A stretch of DNA of 64,000 nucleotides from Natrinema sp046097095. GTDB taxonomy: Archaea > Halobacteriota > Halobacteria > Halobacteriales > Natrialbaceae. Shown in pieces: positions 8,861 to 16,948 of this stretch (positions are counted from its first letter, which is position 1; every line of letters begins with the position of its first letter). Both the position numbers and the translations under genes were made by a program. The notes below the pieces were generated by a model. It was not told the DNA's origin and did not search any database. It worked only from the letters and a program-made list of their open reading frames with translations. The DNA is taken from assembly GCF_046097095.1 (NCBI RefSeq), contig NZ_CP175698.1:1798001-1862000 (forward strand), in the 5' to 3' direction.

Positions 8861-10042
8861 ATGGTTTCCGCGATTCTCGTCGTCGGAATCGTCGTAGCCG
8901 TCTTCGTCGGATTCAATATCGGCGGCTCGTCCACGGGAATCGCCTGGGGGCCGGCCGTCGGCGCGGGAGTCATCGGAAAGACGGCGGCTGCGGCGCTCAT
9001 GTCGGTTTTCGTCTTCGCCGGCGGCTGGACCGTCGGCCGTAACGTCATCGAAACGATGGGCGGCGACATCGTCCCCGCCGACATCTTCACGCTGCAGGCG
9101 AGCATCGTCGTGCTCTTTTTTATCGGGCTGGGGATGCTGGTCGCGAACCTCTTCGGCGTCCCCGTCCCCACGTCGATGACAGCCGTCGGTGCCATCGCCG
9201 GTCTCGGGCTCGCGACCGGCACGCTCGACATGGCCGTGATGGGGCGGATCATCTCGTGGTGGGTCGTCACGCCGATCCTCGCGTTCTGGATCGGCGGCAT
9301 CGTCGGCCGCTACTTCTACCCACACCTCGATCGCTTCTTCGAGATCCGCCAGTCGGCCGGCCCGTTACTTACGCTCGAGCGCTCGGGTCCCGTTCCGAGA
9401 CCGGTGATGGGTCCGGGAACGACCCCCAAGGAGCTCGCGACGACGATCCTGATCGTCATCATCGCGTGTTACATGGCCTTCGGTGCGGGCGCGAGTAACG
9501 TCGCGAACGCGGTCGCCCCACTGGTCGGCAGTGGGGCGCTCGATATCGCCGGCTACGACGGCACCGACGTCGGCATCGCGATCGGAGCGATCGCGATCAG
9601 CTTCGGCGGGTTTACCATCGCCCGGCGCACGATGGAGGCGGTCGGCAACGACCTCACCGAACTCCCGCTGCTGGCGGCCCTGATCGTCGCCGTCACCGCC
9701 GCCTCGATTACTACCTTCCTCTCGTCGATTGGCATCCCGATCAGCCTCGTGATGGCGACCGTGATGACCATCGTCGGACTGGGCTGGGGGCGGGCCAGCC
9801 GCACCGCGACGATCACCGGCCTCGCACGGGGGGAAGAGGAACTCGAGCTCTCGATGAACGTCCTCACGCAGGAGACGCCGGCGGAGGTGCCGAAGATCGG
9901 CGAGGAGGAACCTGACGACGTCATCGACGCGGACGATCTGGTCAGGCCGGACGCCGTCGCGCGGTTCGTCGCGTTCTGGATCATCGGTCCCTCGGCGTCG
10001 GCCGGACTGGCGTTTGCGTTCTTCCTCGTCGTCCCGGTTTGA
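8861..10042 (+). CDS. PiT-family inorganic phosphate permease (copy 2)
   Basis: 393 aa from this start, exactly the length of the preceding paralogue. Signature regions are FVGFNIGGSSTGIAWGPAVGA near the N-terminus and GAGASNVANAVAPLVG in the second half. The hydrophilic segment before the last span also ends PKIGEEEPDD. An ATG at 8849 adds four residues, but alignment with copy 1 and the promoter spacing both favour 8861. The two copies share motifs throughout and clearly arose by tandem duplication, yet differ at many positions, so the duplication is old. Separate promoter-like boxes suggest separate control, perhaps by phosphate level (inference). Confidence 0.92.
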   Translation: MVSAILVVGIVVAVFVGFNIGGSSTGIAWGPAVGAGVIGKTAAAALMSVFVFAGGWTVGRNVIETMGGDIVPADIFTLQASIVVLFFIGLGMLVANLFGVPVPTSMTAVGAIAGLGLATGTLDMAVMGRIISWWVVTPILAFWIGGIVGRYFYPHLDRFFEIRQSAGPLLTLERSGPVPRPVMGPGTTPKELATTILIVIIACYMAFGAGASNVANAVAPLVGSGALDIAGYDGTDVGIAIGAIAISFGGFTIARRTMEAVGNDLTELPLLAALIVAVTAASITTFLSSIGIPISLVMATVMTIVGLGWGRASRTATITGLARGEEELELSMNVLTQETPAEVPKIGEEEPDDVIDADDLVRPDAVARFVAFWIIGPSASAGLAFAFFLVVPV

Positions 10043-10285
10043 GTTCCGGTTGTCACCGCCGGTCACCAGTCGCGATTCCCTCCTCGAGACGCGGCCGGCG
10101 GATCGGCCGTCGCTCGGCCGCCTGCCCCGGATTCCGAACGCGGCGGCTACTCGACGTTCCGTCGACTTCGCCGACGCATTTCTGTTTCCCTCTCTCGTTC
10201 GGATGCAGATCTTCTCACGAATGCGGGCATTCTTCCCTTCGCACTGGTAAATTCTGACTCAAAGACAATTTAGGACTGAACAGCA

Positions 10286-10295
10286 AGCTATACCA
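10286..10295 (+). promoter_or_regulatory. TATA box for ferredoxin gene
   Basis: AGCTATACCA is centred about 29 bases before ATG 10320 and fits a leaderless promoter. Confidence 0.55.
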
Positions 10296-10319
10296 GTACG
10301 GGACTCGAACCGGCGATTG

Positions 10320-10709
10320 ATGCCCACGGTAGAATACCTCAACTACGAAGTGCTGGATGACCAGGGCTGGGACATGGACGACGACGATCTCTTCGACGAG
10401 GCCGCCGACGCCGGTCTCGACGACGAGGACTACGGCACACTCGACGTCGCCGAGGGCGAATACATCCTCGAGGCGGCCGAAGCCCAGGGTTACGACTGGC
10501 CGTTCTCGTGTCGCGCTGGCGCTTGTGCGAACTGCGCGGCAATCGTCAAGGAGGGTGAGATCCAGATGGACATGCAGCAGATCCTCTCGGACGAGGAGGT
10601 CGAGGACAAGAACGTCCGCCTGACCTGTATCGGGTCGGCCGAGACCGACGAGGTCAAGATCGTCTACAACGCGAAGCACCTCGACTACCTGCAGAACCGC
10701 GTCATCTAA
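10320..10709 (+). CDS. fer: 2Fe-2S ferredoxin, halobacterial type
   Basis: 129 aa, matching the long halobacterial plant-type ferredoxins (~128 aa), which carry an acidic insertion near the N-terminus (here DMDDDDLFDEAADAGLDDEDYG). The cluster ligands are CRAGACANC (three Cys, about residues 63-71) and a fourth Cys in RLTCIGS. The protein is a cytoplasmic one-electron carrier, for example for 2-oxoacid oxidoreductases. The last codons (NRVI and stop) form the left attachment repeat of a 12-kb integrated element, and the gene product is kept intact. Confidence 0.96.
   Translation: MPTVEYLNYEVLDDQGWDMDDDDLFDEAADAGLDDEDYGTLDVAEGEYILEAAEAQGYDWPFSCRAGACANCAAIVKEGEIQMDMQQILSDEEVEDKNVRLTCIGSAETDEVKIVYNAKHLDYLQNRVI
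10693..10709 (+). repeat. attL: direct repeat in the ferredoxin 3' end
   Basis: AGAACCGCGTCATCTAA covers the last codons of the ferredoxin gene (Asn-Arg-Val-Ile-stop, the first A in the preceding codon). It matches 22650-22666 at 16 of 17 positions; the mismatch is ATC versus ATT, both Ile. Location, reading frame and the nearby integrase make this the left attachment site. Confidence 0.85.
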
Positions 10710-10716
10710 CCCTGAA

Positions 10717-10739
10717 AGTGGGCCCATTGTGGTCCCACT
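10717..10739 (+). terminator. Possible hairpin after ferredoxin gene
   Basis: AGTGGG and CCCACT form a 6-bp stem, with inner CCA/TGG pairing, eight bases after the stop codon. There is no long T-run, so a terminator role is only possible. It lies on the element side of attL, so the element may supply the ferredoxin 3' end of the transcript. Confidence 0.3.
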
Positions 10740-10967
10740 CTGGGTTTGGCGCTGTACTGCACAATTCACAAAACACTTTCTAACGGGCTATAGCCCTGAA
10801 AGCCAGCAGATACGGATATTCTCGGCTGATAGCTTCAAATTACATTTCGACAAGAAGCTGCACCGCGCGGAATACCTCAGATTCGGTGTTCGTATCGTTG
10901 ATGACCCGATGAGCAAGGAGAGGGGGTCAGGAGAACACTAATGCCCCATTCCTGAGAATAAAATATC

Positions 10968-11132
10968 ATGTCTAACTGTGGGCAACCAGAAGACGTTGTT
11001 GAGCGCGGGAAGGCGGACTGGGGTTCGTTTGAGGAGGTGGGCTGGACCGAGGAAGAGACCGCGCATCTCATCGCTATCGACCGTCGTGAGACCAAGGCTA
11101 TGTTTGGGGGTGTTGCCCCAGGTGAGCGATGA
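10968..11132 (+). CDS. Small hypothetical protein of the element
   Basis: 54 aa, beginning MSNCGQPEDVVERGKADWGSF and ending GGVAPGER. Its stop overlaps the next start as ATGA, which argues that it is a real translated gene coupled to the 106-aa gene after it. It has no recognisable domain. The 258 bases before it, after the ferredoxin stop, hold no other gene I can support. Confidence 0.5.
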   Translation: MSNCGQPEDVVERGKADWGSFEEVGWTEEETAHLIAIDRRETKAMFGGVAPGER

Positions 11133-11449
11133 GCAATATCCGTGCGAAGATTGAGTCTGGCGAGTCGCTCACTGGTGTTGAGCGTGAAATACTCCTCATC
11201 CGTCTGGAATCCTATCGGTATCTCTGCGCGAGGCTCCCATTCATCATCGAGGAAGCTCGCCAAGAGGCCGTCTCAGATGCGCGTGAACGGCTCGAAGAGA
11301 AAGAGTGTGCAACGGACACGCCGGTCTCGACGTTAGATGCGGTTGAACAATTCGTTGATGAGATTGGCACCAACGTGAACGACGAGGAAGACGAGAATCC
11401 GTTCAGATTCCCTTCGCGCCCTGAGAAGCGGCGAGATGGTCGTCAATGA
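11129..11449 (+). CDS. Hypothetical protein of the element
   Basis: 106 aa, soluble and mostly helical by appearance (GVEREILLIRLESYRYLCARLPFIIEEARQEA), with an acidic middle and a basic tail (RPEKRRDGRQ). Its start overlaps the stop of the 54-aa gene by four bases, so the two are probably co-transcribed. Small helical proteins of this kind are frequent on haloarchaeal plasmids and viruses. No function can be assigned. Confidence 0.55.
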   Translation: MSNIRAKIESGESLTGVEREILLIRLESYRYLCARLPFIIEEARQEAVSDARERLEEKECATDTPVSTLDAVEQFVDEIGTNVNDEEDENPFRFPSRPEKRRDGRQ

Positions 11450-11706
11450 CTCCGTAGATACCTCTATTTTGGATAGGATGCGTCGAGATAGGGGATTCCC
11501 CTGTCTCGTGATGGTCGGACTCTATGGGTGCTGTGGGAGCCTCATTGGGGTTGTCTCGTAGAGGATTCATCCCCGAGGCTCAATAAGGGGACTCGGGAGG
11601 GTGGATAACCTCCTCGTGAACCCTGTCACGTCCCTTTGTACTCACCGATGGTCTCACGAGGGTCTACGACGATGCACCTTTGCACCCTTGTCAGGTATTG
11701 TATAGA

Positions 11707-12258
11707 ATGAGCGAAGATATTGACATTAGGAGTGAGGTAGACCGTGCAGGTCGGCGGTTTATTGCAGCGATAGAGTATTACGGCGGAGAGGCGACGATGA
11801 CGGAAATTCGCCAGCGGACAGGGATGGACTGGGATGTCGCAGACTGGAGGTTCCGCAAGTTCGAGGACTACGGTCTCATTGAGGTCTCGTACGCGGACCA
11901 CGGGCGCGGTGACCGCGACCCTCCCCGAGTCGCCAAGCTGACTGGGAAGGCGCGCGCTGAGGTTGAGCGCGGTCTGCTTTACGACATCGACCAGGCGCGC
12001 GACTCAGAGGAAATTCACGACCTGGTGGCCGAGGTGCGAGCAATCCGGGAGGACATCAACCGATTGGAGAATAAGGTGGATGCAGCAGTCGATACGCTCC
12101 ACACCGTCGAAGCACAGGTTAACGACCTCAATGGCGACCTTGACTGGATGATGGGAGAATGGGCAGATGGTGTAGAATCGTCTTTGTTTGGTATCCGCGA
12201 TGCACTTGAAGCCGAGGACATCGGCGTGACCGAAGCCATCCGCGCTCGTTGCGACTGA
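11707..12258 (+). CDS. Winged-helix DNA-binding protein with coiled coil
   Basis: 183 aa. Residues ~8-85 form a winged helix: GRRFIAAIEYYGGEATMTEIRQRTG is helix-turn-helix-like, followed by WRFRKFEDYGLIEV and a wing. The rest is an extended helical region (EEIHDLVAEVRAIREDINRLENKVDAAVDTLHTVEAQV, in two overlapping runs) that should form a coiled coil, so the protein is probably a dimer. Such wHTH-coiled-coil proteins are typical regulators on haloarchaeal mobile elements. The ATG at 11707 gives MSEDIDIRSEVDR; an upstream in-frame start adds nine unlikely residues. Confidence 0.7.
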   Translation: MSEDIDIRSEVDRAGRRFIAAIEYYGGEATMTEIRQRTGMDWDVADWRFRKFEDYGLIEVSYADHGRGDRDPPRVAKLTGKARAEVERGLLYDIDQARDSEEIHDLVAEVRAIREDINRLENKVDAAVDTLHTVEAQVNDLNGDLDWMMGEWADGVESSLFGIRDALEAEDIGVTEAIRARCD

Positions 12259-12447
12259 CGGTGCTCCTTTACGAGGTTTGTCTGAAATAAGACCAAGCTC
12301 ACATACTCTACTTCACGAAAGGCGAGATGAACAGAGAACCATCTTAGTGGGACAATCTGTTCGCATACGTAGTTGCTGTTCAGTACAGGTAAGACAGTGA
12401 CCACCAAGGGATTCGTTAGCTGAGATTCAAGCAGAACCGATACACAT

Positions 12448-12457
12448 CCTTTTAGTC
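12448..12457 (+). promoter_or_regulatory. TATA box for the response regulator
   Basis: CCTTTTAGTC is centred about 27 bases before ATG 12480, as expected for a leaderless transcript. Confidence 0.5.
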
Positions 12458-12479
12458 CTGTGACTCAAAGCAGAGTGAC

Positions 12480-12887
12480 ATGGATGAGGGGGCTGAGACC
12501 GACGTGGAAATTCTCTTAGTCGAGGATAATCCCGGAGACGTTCGGTTGATTAAGGAGGCCCTTGACGAGACAAATAGCACCCTTCATATCACAAGCGATG
12601 GGAGGGAAGCACTCGACTTCCTTCATCGCCGTAATGAATTCACCGATGCCCCTCGCATTGATATTATTCTTCTGGACCTGAACCTACCAAAAGTGGATGG
12701 GAGACAGGTTCTTGATGAAATTCGAAATGATTCTGAACTGGATGACATTCGAGTTATCATCGTAACCAGCGCACAAGAGGAACACACCACTTTTGAGCAG
12801 GGTGAGCTTGATGTGAGTGATTTTCTCACCAAACCTGCTAACCCTGAGGAGTTTATGGCTCTCGTTCGCTCAAGTATTTTCGACTGA
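12480..12887 (+). CDS. Orphan single-domain response regulator (Rcp1-like)
   Basis: 135 aa consisting only of a CheY-like receiver domain. The acidic pair and the phosphoacceptor are present (VEDNPGD near 15-21; ILLDLNLP with the likely phosphorylated Asp near 62), as are the conserved Thr (VTSA) and Lys (TKPAN). The NPGDVRLIKEAL and LHRRNEF features resemble the cyanobacterial Rcp1 and haloarchaeal phytochrome-partner subgroup. No histidine kinase is present in the element, so the partner must be elsewhere. Its presence as cargo on a mobile element is unusual; it may rewire a host signalling pathway (inference). Confidence 0.88.
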   Translation: MDEGAETDVEILLVEDNPGDVRLIKEALDETNSTLHITSDGREALDFLHRRNEFTDAPRIDIILLDLNLPKVDGRQVLDEIRNDSELDDIRVIIVTSAQEEHTTFEQGELDVSDFLTKPANPEEFMALVRSSIFD

Positions 12888-13061
12888 TGTGAAACTATAG
12901 TTTCTTCTGTTCAATACGCACACGTAGTTACCGAATCGCCTGTTTCAGTTTCAGTGGATATAGAAATCGCGGTACTATCTGCTGGAATGAATGAAATGCC
13001 CGGGTACGTTCGGGTAGTCCGATAAGTTCATGCAGTGGGGGTTAACAGCTCATGTCATCTA

Positions 13062-14558
13062 ATGGCGAGGGAAAATACGGATTTGCCGTTTGGGGACGCA
13101 TTCTCGCCCGCGCAACTCGATACTGATGACGACGAGGAGCTTATTGCCATCCTCAAACTCATCAAGGAGTACGAGGGCCGCCCCGACGACTTCGATAAGG
13201 CGATTCAGGAGCGATTCTTCCCGTCAATGGACCGCGCGAAGAACGTGCGGCTCGGCGTCGGCCCGGCAGGATACCAAATCGTTGACGAGGATTTTCAGTT
13301 CACCGAGCTTGGTGAGGAACTCTACGGACTCAAGGACGACTCTGACGCACTATACGACCGATTCGCACAACATATCCTGCGGAATCTCCACGGCTTGAAG
13401 GGCATCGAGATTGTCGAAGACCTCGAAGCCCAGGGGCGTTCAACGACGAATGATGACCTGAAGCGCGAGTTTCGCGAGCAGTACGATTTCCACATCGACG
13501 AGACCTCGAATCACTGGTCTCAGATGCGTGCGTGGCTGGCGAAAGCAGGCGTCGTCAACACTGGGACGCACATCTACAAAATTGACCGGACACGCATCGA
13601 GGAGCTAATCGGTCTTGGGTCGGACGACATTCTCGAACTTGATGGGCTGAGCGACCAGCAACAAGCATTCCTGCGCGCTCTCGCACTCATTAATCCGAAG
13701 GGACGAATTCAGAATAGCGTCGTGAAGCAGGTTGCGGAGGAAGCTTACGGCGTCGATATATCCCAGAGTAACATCAGCCGACGCACGCTCAACCCACTCG
13801 AAGAAGCGGGCTACATCAAGTGGGAACACGTCTCTGGGAAGGCGAATTGGATTGAAACGACGGATAAGTTCGAAGCCGAGATTCTCAAACCGATTCTCGA
13901 TGACCTCGCGGGGCGGACTGGCGTGCCTCGCCACGTTCTCCGGCTCTCCTTCGATGAGCTACTCGACGACCTGGATGCCGACAGTACTCACGAGAAGGGT
14001 GTCGCTCTGGAAACACTGGCCGTCAAGATTGGGCGTCTCCTCGGGTTGACGTTCGTCGGGTGGCGTGTGCGCGGTCGCAAGACCGGCGGCTCCGAAGTGG
14101 ACGTGGTGATGGACGACATCGGAGAGTTGTTCAATCGGGTCCAAATCCAGTGTAAGAACACGAAGAGCCAGATTGAGACGAAGCACATCGCCCGAGAGGT
14201 CGGAATCTCACGGATGCTCCAAACAAATACGATTTTGATGATTGCTCGGGGCGGCGTATCTGGTGATGCTCGTCAGTTCGCGAACCGAGTTATGCGTCAC
14301 GAAAATATCGCGGTGATGTTCCTCACAGGGGACGACCTTGAGGAGCTTGACCAGAACACCACCCACCTCCACCACGTCCTACAGGGCGGGTCCCGACGGA
14401 TTAGTAACCTCAAGCGACTTGGGGAAGCCGAGTACGTTGAGGATGAGGACGAAGAGATTGTTTCGAGCAGGGAGGAAGAGGCGTTGGATAAGTATCAAGA
14501 GGAACTCGAAAAGTTCCAAGAATCGACGGAAGACGCTTCGTTAGGCGACTTTAAGTAA
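13062..14558 (+). CDS. Mrr-like restriction endonuclease with N-terminal winged helices
   Basis: 498 aa. The last ~200 residues contain a PD-(D/E)xK nuclease core: GVALETLAVKIGRLLGL supplies the helix, GGSEVDVVMDD the acidic metal ligand (about residue 345) and VQIQCKNTKS the QxK motif (about 361-363), as in Mrr_cat proteins. Residues ~60-280 look like two or more winged-helix modules that may recognise DNA (RSTTNDDLKREFREQ; DISQSNISRRTLNPLEEAGYI). The C-terminus is a charged helix. It is convergent with a small gene and a DNA methyltransferase, so it is probably the restriction part of a restriction-modification system. An earlier in-frame start at 13035 is less likely. Confidence 0.75.
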   Translation: MARENTDLPFGDAFSPAQLDTDDDEELIAILKLIKEYEGRPDDFDKAIQERFFPSMDRAKNVRLGVGPAGYQIVDEDFQFTELGEELYGLKDDSDALYDRFAQHILRNLHGLKGIEIVEDLEAQGRSTTNDDLKREFREQYDFHIDETSNHWSQMRAWLAKAGVVNTGTHIYKIDRTRIEELIGLGSDDILELDGLSDQQQAFLRALALINPKGRIQNSVVKQVAEEAYGVDISQSNISRRTLNPLEEAGYIKWEHVSGKANWIETTDKFEAEILKPILDDLAGRTGVPRHVLRLSFDELLDDLDADSTHEKGVALETLAVKIGRLLGLTFVGWRVRGRKTGGSEVDVVMDDIGELFNRVQIQCKNTKSQIETKHIAREVGISRMLQTNTILMIARGGVSGDARQFANRVMRHENIAVMFLTGDDLEELDQNTTHLHHVLQGGSRRISNLKRLGEAEYVEDEDEEIVSSREEEALDKYQEELEKFQESTEDASLGDFK

Positions 14559-14570
14559 TCGACTTTTCGA

Positions 14571-14831
14571 TTAATTATCTATCTGTACCGTGAGGACTAG
14601 CTCTCCGTCTTTGACTCCTTTCCACGTAATCTCAGCTTCCTTATTGTAAAGGAGGTTCCCCTGATTCGAAAGGGCGTTCTCAAGCAACAACTCTCCCGTA
14701 AACGGTACTTTGACTTCATATCGATTATCACTGATTTGGGTTGCCGATAGTTCTCCAGCCACATCGATATTGTAAGTCTCTAATCCAGCTTCTATGGCAT
14801 CTCGAACGTCAGTAGGGGTGTTGTCGGACAT
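14571..14831 (-). CDS. Hypothetical protein next to the methyltransferase
   Basis: 86 aa, acidic, beginning MSDNTPTDVRDAIEAGLETY and ending in beta strands (GELVLTVQIDN). It follows the methyltransferase gene on the same strand after a 7-bp gap and so is probably co-transcribed with it. Its stop is 12 bases from the nuclease stop on the other strand. I recognise no domain. Its position between the restriction and modification genes suggests a control or accessory role, but this is only context. Confidence 0.6.
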   Translation of the reverse strand: MSDNTPTDVRDAIEAGLETYNIDVAGELSATQISDNRYEVKVPFTGELLLENALSNQGNLLYNKEAEITWKGVKDGELVLTVQIDN

Positions 14832-14838
14832 GGTGTTG

Positions 14839-15900
14839 TTAGTCGTCGTTTTGCTCGACGCTGGCAAAATCCCCAAAGTCAGTCTGGTCGTCGTCAACCA
14901 TCTGTTCGATTGCTGCCATCTCCATGAATCTGAACTGCGAGGTCTGGACGTATTTTTCCTGCCGTTCAAACGCTAACCAGTTACGTCCATAGTCAGCAGC
15001 TACTCGCCCAGTGAGATTGCTTCCGGCGAAGATGTCCAGCACGATAGGCTGGTCGTCTTCATCCTCGTACGGCGGGTTCTCGGTCAAGAATTTAACGAAG
15101 AACTCTGGGAGGTCTCGCGGGAAGCGCGCCGGGTGCGAATCTACACCCAATTCACGGCAGGCCTTCAAGTAGTGAGTGTTCGACGCCGTGTTCGCAGCTT
15201 CGATAAGATTGTCAGGGATACTCCCTTCGCCGTTCTCCGGTTCGTCGAATTTGTCGCTGATGTCGTGACCAGAAGGACGTTTCTTGTCCTTGTAGCCGTT
15301 CTCCATCAGCTTCTTCTGCGAGTCGCTGTACTCTTGCAGAACACGGGTGTTGTCGGCCTCGGGTCGTTCGCCATCTTCGCCCTTGCTAAACCACCAGACG
15401 TGGTTTACGGCGTCAGTCACACGGATGCGTTCAATAGTGACCCACTGCGCAGGCGTAGGGAGCTTTGCAGGGTTGTGCCAATAAAAGTCCTGAGCAAGCT
15501 CAAACGGGCCGTCTGAGCCCGCGAGCGCGGTTAGCAGTTCGAAGTGGTATAAGTCCCGATACGGCTCTCCCTTGGTCCAAGAGCCCCCGATGTCCACGAC
15601 GAAGGACCCATCGGGCTTAAGGACTCTCTTGACTTTCTCTGCAAATTCGAGGAACCACTCGTTGTATTCCGCAGCGTCCTTGTTGCCGTACTCCTTCTTG
15701 CGTTTCAAGGCGAACGGCGGTGAGGTCATCACGAGGTCGATGGACTCATCTGGAAGTTCATCGAGAAGCTCGCGGCTATCACCGTGATAGCAAGCCCCTC
15801 CTTCGGCGGTGTAGTACGCCTCGGAGTCCATCAAATCTGTTACGCCAGGTACCTCCTCCATTAAACTGGTCCTCTCGGGTTCTGTTGTAGATTGCGCCAT
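14839..15900 (-). CDS. Site-specific DNA methyltransferase (beta-class, N4-cytosine or N6-adenine)
   Basis: 353 aa. Catalytic motif IV is TSPPFALKRKKEYG (about residue 60), preceded by CYHGDSRELLDELP; the AdoMet-binding motif I is DIFAGSNLTGRVA near the C-terminus. This order (IV before I) is beta class. SPP-type motif IV and the NTASNTHYLKACRELG segment resemble N4-cytosine enzymes, but adenine specificity is not excluded. The product methylates host DNA at a sequence that the convergent Mrr-like nuclease may cut when unmodified. The chosen ATG begins MAQSTTEPERTSL; an extension to 15981 has no family-like sequence. Confidence 0.88.
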   Translation of the reverse strand: MAQSTTEPERTSLMEEVPGVTDLMDSEAYYTAEGGACYHGDSRELLDELPDESIDLVMTSPPFALKRKKEYGNKDAAEYNEWFLEFAEKVKRVLKPDGSFVVDIGGSWTKGEPYRDLYHFELLTALAGSDGPFELAQDFYWHNPAKLPTPAQWVTIERIRVTDAVNHVWWFSKGEDGERPEADNTRVLQEYSDSQKKLMENGYKDKKRPSGHDISDKFDEPENGEGSIPDNLIEAANTASNTHYLKACRELGVDSHPARFPRDLPEFFVKFLTENPPYEDEDDQPIVLDIFAGSNLTGRVAADYGRNWLAFERQEKYVQTSQFRFMEMAAIEQMVDDDQTDFGDFASVEQNDD

Positions 15901-16188
15901 GTCTAACTTAAGGTTTCTACATCGAACTCGTCGTATCGCTGTCCTTCCATTTCGTACGAGTCGTCCGATTGAGTCTGTCAAATCTCATGAGCTGTCCCTA
16001 GATAAGTGTTTCTCCCTTGAGCTGATACGCCACTCAATTGACACTATCTTGAGCTGATTTAGTGCCGAGTCAAATCAGAGCCATACGGTACTATCCACCG
16101 TTCACACGCTTCGAACCGTAAATATCTGAGATGAATTGACAGTGGAAAGATACCACTCTCTTTACCTCATCAAAATATTGAATAATTG

Positions 16189-16551
16189 ATGCTCGAATAT
16201 CTCATCGACTACACACTCGTGTGCTTCGGAGTGCTGGTCGCAGGGTTTTTGACCACCAAAATTTCCCTGTACGGATTGCTGACCACGGCAGTCGTGTGGG
16301 TCTGTTATACTATGGTTCCCAGTTTGTCCAGTGCGACCGTCATCGGGACGATGTGGCCGCGATTCATCGACCTCTGGACGCTGTATCCGCGCATAATCGA
16401 GATGATGCTATCGCAAGGATGGGCTGAGTTCGGGATGCTCGGTGCGGTGATTTACGGACTCATCTCCATTATGCCGCTTTTTCCCTACATCTCGGGCCTC
16501 ATCTCTGGACTATTTTTCTGGCCAGAACTGATTATCCTACGGGTGCTCTGA
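16189..16551 (+). CDS. Small multi-span membrane protein of the element
   Basis: 120 aa, almost wholly hydrophobic, with three or four membrane spans (LVCFGVLVAGFLTT, LLTTAVVWVCYTMV, GMLGAVIYGLISIMPLF and SGLISGLFFWPELIIL). ATG 16189 is preferred over the TTG directly before it. The next gene starts eight bases after its stop and may be co-transcribed. Small membrane proteins are common in haloarchaeal proviruses and plasmids, and also as effectors in defence systems; no specific function is visible. Confidence 0.65.
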   Translation: MLEYLIDYTLVCFGVLVAGFLTTKISLYGLLTTAVVWVCYTMVPSLSSATVIGTMWPRFIDLWTLYPRIIEMMLSQGWAEFGMLGAVIYGLISIMPLFPYISGLISGLFFWPELIILRVL

Positions 16552-16558
16552 GGGGAGT

Positions 16559-16870
16559 ATGACTACCGACAAGTGGGTCTCGTGTCCTGAGTGTGGGTCG
16601 CACAACGTTTCAACTACTGTAAGTTCCTCAAACGATGAACCCGAGGTAGAACTCTCGTGTACCGATTGCCGGGCAAAGGTCTCGAACCTCACCGATGACG
16701 ACCAGGACGCGATGCGGAAATGGCTCGCCTGCCCATCCTGCGACTCACACGACATCAACATCGAGGTCTCGCTCCCGTTCGGTTACGTCGGATGGACGTG
16801 CGACGACTGCCTATACGACCCGGGGCGACCACAGACCCAAGACGAGAACGGTGTCTGGCGACCTGAGTAA
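16559..16870 (+). CDS. Double zinc-ribbon protein
   Basis: 103 aa with four CxxC motifs forming two zinc-ribbon knuckle pairs: CPEC at 9-12 with CTDC at ~34-37, and CPSC near 58-61 with CDDC near 81-84. The tail is QTQDENGVWRPE. Zinc ribbons of this kind bind nucleic acid or protein partners. It lies just downstream of the membrane-protein gene (8-bp gap). Confidence 0.7.
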   Translation: MTTDKWVSCPECGSHNVSTTVSSSNDEPEVELSCTDCRAKVSNLTDDDQDAMRKWLACPSCDSHDINIEVSLPFGYVGWTCDDCLYDPGRPQTQDENGVWRPE

Positions 16871-16948
16871 CTCGCGGCGACGATGACCCGATGACCGCCC
16901 CCACGAGGTCGTCTCAGTAAGCGCGACCCTCTTCTATTGAGATGGAAT

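Noticed and set aside
10291..10315. Minus-strand GGTTCGAGTCCC, like a tRNA T-arm, before the ferredoxin gene
   Set aside because: The T-stem does not pair well and no anticodon or acceptor stem can be built around it; it is part of the ferredoxin promoter region.
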